A DNA stretch of 64,000 bases, from positions 1-64,000 of the forward strand of contig DGQT01000092.1 of the NCBI GenBank assembly GCA_002390845.1. The letters run 5' to 3'. The position numbers and the translations under genes are program-made. The DNA is from Chitinophagaceae bacterium UBA4407. Lineage in GTDB: Bacteria > Bacteroidota > Bacteroidia > Chitinophagales > Chitinophagaceae. The notes under the pieces are model-generated. The model did not search any database. It had not been told where the DNA came from and was given only the letters and a program-made list of their open reading frames with translations. Shown here piece after piece: positions 35,969 through 44,297 of the stretch (positions are counted from its first letter, which is position 1; each line of letters begins with the position of its first letter).

Positions 35969-37414
35969 ATGAAAACATTGAAAACAGCGAGCATACTTGC
36001 AATTACAATAATGATGAGCGCAGGTGTTTCTGCACAATGCGATAATTTTAAATTAAATGCCGGAAGTAACCCGCTAAAAGGCTTTGCCGTTGCATCAGGA
36101 ATGGAAAGCCGTCCGTTTTTTATTGATATTGATGGGGATGGCGACCTGGATTGTTTCAGCGGAGAGTATAACAGTAAATACAATATTCAGTCGAAGATCT
36201 ACTTTTTCAGGAACGATGGAACAAATGCGCATCCTTCTTTCAAAAAAGCTACAGGAGCTGAAAACCCGCTGGATAAAGTTGCAACACCCTCACTAAGCAT
36301 TCCTTATTTTGTAGATATTGACGCCGATGGTGACTACGATTGTTTTATTGGTGATGGTTCAGATGGTGCTATCAGGTTTTATAAAAATGAGGGTAGCGCA
36401 ACGAATCCTGTTTTTGAAAAGCAGTCCGCAGCAATGAACCCGTTAAGTATGGTTAAGCTTTCAGCACAATTCATAGCCGAACCTGCATTTGCCGACCTTG
36501 ATGGTGATGGTGATTTTGATTGCCTTGTTACAGACCTGTATGGCACTGCCAACTATTACAAAAATACAGGTACCACCAAAGAGCCTTTCTTTGAACATGT
36601 AACTGACAAGAGCAATCCATTTGGTTTTATAAAAGACCTTGAAGGCAACGGCCCATCATTTTACGACTGGAACCGCGATGGATTAACCGATCTTTTCCTT
36701 GGTACAAAATATTATAAAAATACCGGCACCAAAACCGAACCATCGTTTACACCAAGCGAAACCGACGGACCTAAATTCTCTACAGGTTCCTATCTTTTAC
36801 CAATACGCTGGGTAAACCTGAACAGCAAAAATGCTGTAACAGCTATTACCGGAACAGCGGCCGGCACTTTCAATTTTCACACAACCGCACCTGAAATTTC
36901 TGTTACACCAAAAGACAATCAAACCATTGCAAAAGGCGCTTCTGTAACGCTGCGTGTTTCGCCAAATATTGCCGGTTACACTTACCAATGGTTTAAAAAT
37001 GGTAACCTTGTTGAAGGAGCTACAAAGAGCGAGCTGACTGTAAAAAACCCAGGCGCATATAGTGTAGAAGTTAAGGGTAGTTGTGCTGATATTTCTACCA
37101 ACACAACAAATGTTATGCTAAGAGGCCAGCCCGTTGCGGCTGATGTTGCTGAAAATAATGCTGTTTCAAATTCATTGTTGCAGGTGCAGGCTTACCCGAA
37201 TCCTTCAAAGGACGAATTTATGATTCAGTTGCCGGCCAACTTAAAACCTTCAACCAACCTGCGCATTGTTGATCTTCAGGGCCGGATGTTGCAGATGATT
37301 AAAGCAAGCGGCAGCAGTATGAAGATTGGAAAAGAATTAATAACCGGTATTTATTTTCTACAGATTTACGAAGGCGATCAATTAATTCATCAGCAAAAAA
37401 TTATCAAAGAATAA
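35969..37414 (+). CDS. FG-GAP repeat protein with T9SS C-terminal sorting domain
   Basis: A 481-residue secreted protein. The ATG at 35969 is chosen because it gives a good signal peptide (MKTLKTASILAITIMMSAGVSAQ); the upstream extension is unlikely. Four FG-GAP/VCBS-type calcium-binding repeats follow, each with a DxDGDGDxD-like core (FIDIDGDGDLDCF, FVDIDADGDYDCF, FADLDGDGDFDCL, FYDWNRDGLTDLF). An immunoglobulin-like stretch (about 300-380) comes next. The C terminus (VQAYPNPSKDEFMIQL...GIYFLQIYEG) is a type A sorting domain for type IX secretion. It probably ends up on the cell surface or outside; its binding partner is unknown. Confidence 0.88.
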   Translation: MKTLKTASILAITIMMSAGVSAQCDNFKLNAGSNPLKGFAVASGMESRPFFIDIDGDGDLDCFSGEYNSKYNIQSKIYFFRNDGTNAHPSFKKATGAENPLDKVATPSLSIPYFVDIDADGDYDCFIGDGSDGAIRFYKNEGSATNPVFEKQSAAMNPLSMVKLSAQFIAEPAFADLDGDGDFDCLVTDLYGTANYYKNTGTTKEPFFEHVTDKSNPFGFIKDLEGNGPSFYDWNRDGLTDLFLGTKYYKNTGTKTEPSFTPSETDGPKFSTGSYLLPIRWVNLNSKNAVTAITGTAAGTFNFHTTAPEISVTPKDNQTIAKGASVTLRVSPNIAGYTYQWFKNGNLVEGATKSELTVKNPGAYSVEVKGSCADISTNTTNVMLRGQPVAADVAENNAVSNSLLQVQAYPNPSKDEFMIQLPANLKPSTNLRIVDLQGRMLQMIKASGSSMKIGKELITGIYFLQIYEGDQLIHQQKIIKE

Positions 37415-37433
37415 ATACGCAAATAATATTTTT

Positions 37434-37463
37434 AAAAGCCGCTTTATGTACAGCGGCTTTTTT
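37434..37463 (+). terminator. Rho-independent terminator of the FG-GAP gene
   Basis: AAAAGCCGCT and AGCGGCTTTT pair around TTATGTAC, and the stem is followed by a T run. It lies 20 bases after the stop codon. Confidence 0.85.
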
Positions 37464-37499
37464 ATTTGCATTACCCTTCCGTTTAAGCCTTTAATACAA

Positions 37500-38013
37500 T
37501 TTTTTTTGAGCCGGGCATTTTATCATTGGGCATCGCCTCTTGCCACGCTCGTTTGACAGTTCCTCTTTCATGGCAACAAAAAGCGTGGCAGCCTGTCCCG
37601 AATTTATTTCGCATAAGCGTCAAGTTAAATAGTAGCAATAAGTGCTGTATTCCTTACTCAATAAGCGTTCCAGCAAGTTATTCAGGACTTGGATTTGAGA
37701 ACTTTCGCACCTGAATACCAGTTGTCTCATAAAGCGCCTCTTTCGGTTCGGTTCCACCGAAGGCGGAATTGAAAAAATGCGAAGCATATTTTTTCAAAGA
37801 AGCGAAAGCAGCGCTGTTGAGACAACGAAGCCATGCGGCTTGAGCATTAAGAGCCTTGGATTTGAACCTTGTTAAAACAAAAATTAGCTTGACGACAATG
37901 CGAACTTTTTTCGGGATACCACTCTTCGCTTAAATGTCGCCATGAAAGAGGAACTGTGAAACGAGCGTGGCAAGTAAAGCCTCATACATATTCTGCTGTC
38001 GGGCCCAAAAAAT
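37500..38013. repeat. Intergenic repeat E17 (long element, version D cores)
   Basis: The ends are TTTTTTTGAGCCGGGC (37501-37516) and GTCGGGCCCAAAAAAT (37999-38014). The cores are version D: CTTGCCACGCTCGTTTGACA after GGGCATCGCCT, mirrored by AAACGAGCGTGGCAAG before TAAAGCCTCAT. A second inverted repeat lies inside (GTTGTCTCATAAAGCG with GCGCTGTTGAGACAAC), as does a GCCTGTCCCGAATTTATTTCG unit. It fills most of the 692-base gap, which holds no credible gene. Confidence 0.8.
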
Positions 38014-38106
38014 ACTTAACAAATCTTTTCTTTTTTACATCGAAACAGATTGTGTAATTTTCTATCGAATTTATACAATTCAACTTTCAAAAACTCCCCT
38101 TCATAT

Positions 38107-41100
38107 ATGGAATCCCATCATCGTCTGCCACTCAAAACATTGAGCGGCCTTTTAATTTTTGTGCTTTCAGTTATTTTATTTTCCTGCAATAACAAAACCA
38201 AACTGGTTGAGGTAAATCCCGAATTCAGTAAGTATATAGATGCATATACTTCGGGTGTGGTTTCAAAAAAAACAACGCTGCGCATACAGCTTGCTGCTGA
38301 TGCAGGTGTTACACACACTTTAAACGAAACAGTAAAAGAAAAGCTTTTTGACCTTTCTCCCACAGTTGAAGGCAAGGCGTACTGGATAGATGCAAGAACG
38401 ATAGAATTCAGGCCAGACAAGGATTTACAGCCGGATGCCTTATACGAAGTTTCGTTCGCATTGGGTAAAGTGATGGATGTGCCTGCTGCATTTAAAACAT
38501 TCGGGTTTAATATACAAACGCTGAAACCTTCTTTTGAAGTTGAGCAAAACGGGTTACGCAGCAACGGCAAAGAATTGATGAGTTTAAGCGGAACAATTGT
38601 TACTGCCGACGTGGAAGAATCAGCCAAAATAGAAAGGATCTTGCAGGCATCATTGAACGGAACCGGCATGAAGATCGCATGGCAACATAACGAAACAAAT
38701 AAAACGCATGGCTTTGTTATTGACAATATTAAAAGGACAAATTCTGCAGGTAGTCTTATGCTGCAATGGGATGGCAGCAGTATGAATATCGCTCAAAAAG
38801 ATCAAAAAGAAATTGCAGTTCCTGCTATTGGCGATTTTAAAGTAATGGATATAAGAACGGTGCAGGATGAAGAGCAATATGCGTTGGTACAGTTCAGCGA
38901 TCCAATTGCCATAGGACAAACACTTGACGGGCTGATAGCGGTAAGCAACCAGGAAGAACTGAGTTATACGATTATGGGTAGCGAGGTAAAAGTATATACA
39001 GGTGGGCGTTTGGATGGCAGTTATACGGTATCTGTAAATGAAGGCATAGAAAATGAATGGGGCGATAAATTGAATAAGTCGTTTACAGCAAATGTTTTTT
39101 TTGAAAACCGTTTGCCTTCAGTAAAAATTTTTGGCCGGGGAAACATATTGCCAAACAGTACAGGGAAACTGGTTCTGCCATTTGAAGCAACCAATCTTAA
39201 ATCAGTTGATGTTTCTATTATAAAGATCTATGAAAACAATGTTGCACAGTTCTTGCAAACCAATGACCTTAATGGTGAAGAAAATCTGCGCCGTGTAGGC
39301 AAACCACTTGTTGAAGCAACAGTGCAACTGGATAATGATAAGAGCTTGAACCTGCACAAAAAGAACCGCTTCTTACTTGATCTTGATAAATATATTCGTA
39401 CCGAACCGGGCGCATTATACAGGGTTTACATCGGTTTCAGGCCAGAATATTCTTTATACACTTGTGCTTCGATGGGCAAGGAGGACGACGATTATTATTA
39501 TGATGATTATGTTGACGAAAGTGATCTTGTGGATGACGATATGGATTTCTGGAAACGTTACGATGACTATTACCCCTATGGTTATAATTGGGAACAAAGA
39601 GAGAATCCCTGCCATAAATCTTATTATAATAAAGAGCGGTTTGCAGGAAGAAATATCCTGGCAAGCAATATTGGCTTAACAGTCAAGCGCAGCAACAGCA
39701 ACAATTTATTTGTAGCTGTAAATGATATCATCTCTACCAAACCAATGGAGGGTGTTGAGCTTGAAGTGCTGGATTATCAGCAACAAATTATTGCAAAAGC
39801 TTCCACCAGCAGTGATGGTATTGCAATGATTGACCTTAAGCGAAAACCATATCTTTTGGTTGCGAAAAAAGGGAACGAAAAAGGATACCTGAAATTAGAT
39901 GATGGCAGCAGCTTGCCCCTAAGCAGATTTGATGTAAGCGGAGATGAAGTAAAGAACGGGATTAAAGGTTTCATCTTTGGGGAACGCGGTGTATGGCGCC
40001 CCGGTGACAGCCTATTTTTAAGCTGTATTATTGAAGACAGGGATAATAAACTTCCCAAAGATCATCCGCTGGAAATGGAATTGATTTCTCCGAGAGGGCA
40101 AATGTATAAGCGCATTGTGCAAACCAATGCAGACGATGGTTTTAATGTTTTCAGAACAGCTACTGATGTGGATGCCCCAACCGGCAACTGGATATGTAAA
40201 GTAAAAGTTGGTGGTACTTCATTTGAAAAGAAACTGAAGATAGAAACAGTAATGCCCAACCGCTTAAAAATTGATCTGAATTTTGGCAATCTTGACGCAT
40301 TGGGCAAAAATGCAGCAGTGAATGGTACACTTACTGCAAAATGGTTATTTGGTGCTACTGCACAAAATTTAAAAGCAAAAGTTGATGCGCAGTTGTATAA
40401 AAGAAAAACCAGTTTCCCCAAGTTTACCGATTATGTTTTTGACAATCCTACTACATCATTCACCGCACAATCCAAAACCATTTTTGATGGCACACTTAGC
40501 GCTGAAGGAACAGCTAGCATTAACCCCACATTTGAAGTAGGCGAACAGTCTCCTGGTCAGCTATTGTCAAATCTTACTGTGAAGGTTTTTGAACCCGGTG
40601 GCAATTTTAGTATTGATAATATCTCTATGCCATTCAATCCTTATACTTCTTACATTGGCGTGCATGTACCCGATGGCGATAAACTATGGGGCTGGTTGCA
40701 GGCTAATAAAACGCAGCGCTTTGATATTGCTGATGTAGACACAAAAGGAATTCCGGTAAACGGTACCACCACTGTGGAAATAGAATTATATAAAATTCAA
40801 TGGCGATGGTGGTGGGATAACAGCGGTGATGAACTGAGTAATTTTACACAGGATAACTATAATAAATTAATTAAGAAAGAAACGATTGCGCTAACCAATG
40901 GCAAAGGTTTTTATAATATAAAAACGAGTGACTGGGGCAGGTATCTTATTCTTTTAAAAGATACCAGAAGCGGCCATGTTACCGGTTCTACTTTTTATGT
41001 AGATGACTACAATTGGCAAAGTCGTGGCGATAATAATGACCCCAGTGCCGCAGCCATGTTATCTTTTACTGCCGACAAAGAAAAATACAATGTTGGCGAA

Positions 41101-43659
41101 GATGTAAAGCTTACAATCCCCAGTACTAAAGGCGGCAGGGCATTGATCAGTATTGAAACCGGTAGTAAAGTATTGAAAACATTTTGGGCAGAAACAACAC
41201 AAGGGCAGACTAAATTTTCTTTCAAAGCCGACGCAACCATGTCGCCCAATATCTATGTAAATGTGAGTTTAATGCAGCCACATGCTCAGACAATTAATGA
41301 TCTTCCAATCCGTATGTACGGCGTGATTCCCATATCAGTTGAAGACAAGAGTACAGTCCTTCAGCCATTAATAAAAATGGCTGATGTTATTCGTCCCGAA
41401 CAGAATACTGCAGTCACGGTTTCAGAAGCCAGTGGCAAAAGCATGACTTATGTAATCGCGGTGGTTGATGAAGGGCTGCTTGATCTGACAAGATTTAAAA
41501 CACCCAATCCGCATGATGCATTCTATGCAAAAGAAGCATTGGGTGTTAAAAGCTGGGATGTATATGATTATGTAATTGGTGCCTGGGGTGGAGAACTGGA
41601 ACGCATCTTAACCATAGGTGGCGATGGTGAGGCAGAGCTTGCATCTAAAACAAGAAGGGCTAACCGTTTTACTCCTGTGGTAAAATTTATGGGGCCATTC
41701 AAATTGAGCGGTGGAAGTAAAACGCACAACTTTACTTTACCGCCTTATATGGGTAGCGTAAGAATGATGGTTATTGCAAAAGGAGATCATGCTTATGGTA
41801 TGGCAGAAAAAGCAGTAACAGTTAAAAAACCACTCATGTTGCTGGCTACGTTACCACGGGTATTAGGGCCTTCAGAAGAATTGAAAATACCTGTTACTGT
41901 TTTTGCAACTGATAATAATATTAAGAATGTAAGCCTCACACTACAGAGCAATCCATTTATTGAAGCTGGCGGTACACAGAATGTAAGCTTTAGCAATACC
42001 GGCGAGCAACTGGTTTATTTTAACGCCAAAGTAAAACCCAATACAGGCATTGGTAAAGTAAAGATCGTCGCAACAAGCGGTAAAGAACAGGCTACTTACG
42101 AAGTAGAGATTGATATTCGTAATGCAAACCCTTATACCACACAAACAACAGAAGCAACTTTACAACCCGGGCAAAGCTGGAATAGCACTGTTGCAATGAT
42201 CGGAGAAAGCAGCACCAGCAAAGCCGTATTGGAAATATCAAGCATCCCATCAATCAACTTAGAGCAAAGACTGAACTATTTAATTCAATATCCACATGGC
42301 TGTATTGAGCAAACCACTTCATCGGTTTTCCCTCAACTTGCCTTAAATCAATTAATGGAATTGAACGATCAACGCAAAGCTGCCATAGATCGTAACATCC
42401 GCGCTGGCATACAAAAATTGCAAAACTTTCAAACAGTTGACGGCGGCTTTAGCTACTGGCCGGGTAACAGTGAAAGCGATGAATGGGGCAGCAACTATGC
42501 CGGTCATTTTCTACTCGAAGCATCGGCACAAGGATACAATGTTTCCTCTTCATTATTACTGCAATGGAAAGCTTACGAACGCACAAAAGCATTGGCTTGG
42601 AATGTTACCACAGCTCCCTGGTATGGAACTGATCTGATGCAGGCTTACCGCTTGTATCTACTTGCCTTGGCAAAGGCTCCGGAGCTCGGCGCAATGAACC
42701 GTTTAAAGGAATTTAAATTTCTTACCCCCGAAGCAAAATGGAGGCTTGCAGCGTCGTATCAGCTTATTGGTCAGTCTTCAGTTGCATTGCAATTGATAAG
42801 TGGCTTACCAACATCATTTGCTGTAAGGCCATACACAGGTATTACTTATGGAAGTGACCTGAGGGACGAAGCGATGGTTCTTGAAACACTTACCATTATG
42901 AACCGCAAAGCTGAAGCGGCACAACTGGTAAAAACAATTGCCGCAGAACTCTCGCAGGAAAGCTGGTACAGCACACAAACAACAGCCTATGCATTAATTG
43001 CTATTGCAAAATATAGTGGCACAAATAACACTGGTCAAAAAATTACGGCAGGCGCAAAAATCAATGCACAAAATATAAGTATTAACAGTGCAAGTACTAT
43101 TTCACAAACTGCGGTTGAATGGCAAAATGGAAAGGGTAATGTGCAGCTTACCAATAAAGGAACAAACGTGCTCTATGTGCGGATTATTAACGAGGGGCAG
43201 CCATTAAGCACACAACCTATTCCGGTAAATAACAATCCAAATGTGTTACAGGTTTCTGTGAATTATATTACCACCAACGGCAAAAGTATTAACCCCGACA
43301 GCATTAAACAGGGAACCGATTTTGTTGCAAAAGTCACGGTTAAAAACCCCGGTCAGCGCGGCAGATATACGCAAATGGCACTCTCGCAAATATTTCCGAG
43401 CGGCTGGGAAATTCTCAACACAAGGTTGTACAACAGTGAGGGCGCATTCAAGTCTTCCCCCAGCGATTATATGGATATTCGCGACGATCGTGTGTACCAG
43501 TATTTCAATATAAATGCCGGCGAAGCACTTACGTATTACGTGCAGCTTAATGCAGCATATCCAGGAAAATATTACTGGCCCGGCGTGTATTGCGAAGCCA
43601 TGTACGATCATACAATCAGTGGTGGCGTAAGCGGTAAGTGGGTAAAGGTTCTTGAATAA
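38107..43659 (+). CDS. Alpha-2-macroglobulin family lipoprotein
   Basis: Bacterial alpha-2-macroglobulins are large periplasmic protease traps. From the ATG at 38107 the protein is 1850 residues, with a lipoprotein signal ending VILFSC. The A2M core is clear: WRPGDSLFLSCII (MG domains), VVDEGLLDLT, and the bait/complement-like region. The thioester motif is HGCIEQTTSSVFPQLAL with C1399. An Asp/Tyr-rich insert (EDDDYYYDDYVDESDLVDDD) precedes the MG domains. The frame opens upstream at 38050 but without a usable signal. PBP1C follows 600 bases later, as in the yfhM-pbpC pairing of proteobacteria. Confidence 0.93.
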   Translation: MESHHRLPLKTLSGLLIFVLSVILFSCNNKTKLVEVNPEFSKYIDAYTSGVVSKKTTLRIQLAADAGVTHTLNETVKEKLFDLSPTVEGKAYWIDARTIEFRPDKDLQPDALYEVSFALGKVMDVPAAFKTFGFNIQTLKPSFEVEQNGLRSNGKELMSLSGTIVTADVEESAKIERILQASLNGTGMKIAWQHNETNKTHGFVIDNIKRTNSAGSLMLQWDGSSMNIAQKDQKEIAVPAIGDFKVMDIRTVQDEEQYALVQFSDPIAIGQTLDGLIAVSNQEELSYTIMGSEVKVYTGGRLDGSYTVSVNEGIENEWGDKLNKSFTANVFFENRLPSVKIFGRGNILPNSTGKLVLPFEATNLKSVDVSIIKIYENNVAQFLQTNDLNGEENLRRVGKPLVEATVQLDNDKSLNLHKKNRFLLDLDKYIRTEPGALYRVYIGFRPEYSLYTCASMGKEDDDYYYDDYVDESDLVDDDMDFWKRYDDYYPYGYNWEQRENPCHKSYYNKERFAGRNILASNIGLTVKRSNSNNLFVAVNDIISTKPMEGVELEVLDYQQQIIAKASTSSDGIAMIDLKRKPYLLVAKKGNEKGYLKLDDGSSLPLSRFDVSGDEVKNGIKGFIFGERGVWRPGDSLFLSCIIEDRDNKLPKDHPLEMELISPRGQMYKRIVQTNADDGFNVFRTATDVDAPTGNWICKVKVGGTSFEKKLKIETVMPNRLKIDLNFGNLDALGKNAAVNGTLTAKWLFGATAQNLKAKVDAQLYKRKTSFPKFTDYVFDNPTTSFTAQSKTIFDGTLSAEGTASINPTFEVGEQSPGQLLSNLTVKVFEPGGNFSIDNISMPFNPYTSYIGVHVPDGDKLWGWLQANKTQRFDIADVDTKGIPVNGTTTVEIELYKIQWRWWWDNSGDELSNFTQDNYNKLIKKETIALTNGKGFYNIKTSDWGRYLILLKDTRSGHVTGSTFYVDDYNWQSRGDNNDPSAAAMLSFTADKEKYNVGEDVKLTIPSTKGGRALISIETGSKVLKTFWAETTQGQTKFSFKADATMSPNIYVNVSLMQPHAQTINDLPIRMYGVIPISVEDKSTVLQPLIKMADVIRPEQNTAVTVSEASGKSMTYVIAVVDEGLLDLTRFKTPNPHDAFYAKEALGVKSWDVYDYVIGAWGGELERILTIGGDGEAELASKTRRANRFTPVVKFMGPFKLSGGSKTHNFTLPPYMGSVRMMVIAKGDHAYGMAEKAVTVKKPLMLLATLPRVLGPSEELKIPVTVFATDNNIKNVSLTLQSNPFIEAGGTQNVSFSNTGEQLVYFNAKVKPNTGIGKVKIVATSGKEQATYEVEIDIRNANPYTTQTTEATLQPGQSWNSTVAMIGESSTSKAVLEISSIPSINLEQRLNYLIQYPHGCIEQTTSSVFPQLALNQLMELNDQRKAAIDRNIRAGIQKLQNFQTVDGGFSYWPGNSESDEWGSNYAGHFLLEASAQGYNVSSSLLLQWKAYERTKALAWNVTTAPWYGTDLMQAYRLYLLALAKAPELGAMNRLKEFKFLTPEAKWRLAASYQLIGQSSVALQLISGLPTSFAVRPYTGITYGSDLRDEAMVLETLTIMNRKAEAAQLVKTIAAELSQESWYSTQTTAYALIAIAKYSGTNNTGQKITAGAKINAQNISINSASTISQTAVEWQNGKGNVQLTNKGTNVLYVRIINEGQPLSTQPIPVNNNPNVLQVSVNYITTNGKSINPDSIKQGTDFVAKVTVKNPGQRGRYTQMALSQIFPSGWEILNTRLYNSEGAFKSSPSDYMDIRDDRVYQYFNINAGEALTYYVQLNAAYPGKYYWPGVYCEAMYDHTISGGVSGKWVKVLE

Positions 43660-43879
43660 TTTTTTGTAACCAGCAGCTGTTTTTCATAGCATCGCCTGTT
43701 GTGTCACTCACTTGTACGTTCGGAAGTCTTTTGAGCAGAGCCCAACCATGAGCTTTTACAAAATCGAACATTAACAGTTAAAAGAAAAATTGCTGTATCA
43801 AATTATTTGTATAGAAATAATGATTGGTTAGATCGGGCGAGGAGATTTTGTTGCAAGATTTTTTAATGCACTTTCGCAT

Positions 43880-44060
43880 ACATTGCCCCTGCGGGGCAGC
43901 CTGTTTGTAGAAAAAAAATTATGCTTAAATGCGCTTACCCCAGCGGGGTAACCTGTTAACTTAACGAATTATAACATAGGAAAACAGGTTGCTCCTCTGG
44001 AGCAAGTTTCATCTTTTCATTTTATCATTTGCTACAAACAGGTTACGCCCCTGGCGTATA
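43880..44060. repeat. Four small CAGGTT hairpin units in inverted arrangement
   Basis: Two units read GCCCCTGCGGGGCAGCCTGTTTGTAG and TTACCCCAGCGGGGTAACCTGTT. Two more read in the opposite direction, AACAGGTTGCTCCTCTGGAGCAA and CTACAAACAGGTTACGCCCCTGGCGTA. Each has a GC hairpin next to CAGGTT or its complement. They are a repeat type distinct from the E family and sit within its variable centre. Confidence 0.65.
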
Positions 44061-44181
44061 CAGTGTAGGATATTAATGATCAAAAAGAGCATCATCAATC
44101 AGAAAGTTTTTATGATGGACCAAGGGATTTTTTGATTGAAGGTTTTGCTTTTTCCGGATTGCACTCAGGGCTATCCATATT

Positions 44182-44202
44182 AAAAGCCCGTTGGGCTTTT
44201 GT
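44182..44202 (+). terminator. Terminator-like hairpin upstream of pbpC
   Basis: AAAAGCCC and GGGCTTTT pair around GTT, followed by TGTAAC. The stem is perfect but short, and only four T residues follow, so the strength is uncertain. Confidence 0.45.
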
Positions 44203-44297
44203 AACAACGTTATTGTAATTGCAATACGATTTCTTTGCTTCGGTAAAATCTCAATATAGAATCAAACCGTTCAAGAGTGCGACGCAAGAAAAGCCTC

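Noticed and set aside
37526..37714. Small open frame within the gap before the alpha-2-macroglobulin gene
   Set aside because: It is made up of repeat-family sequence (E17) and has no protein-like features.
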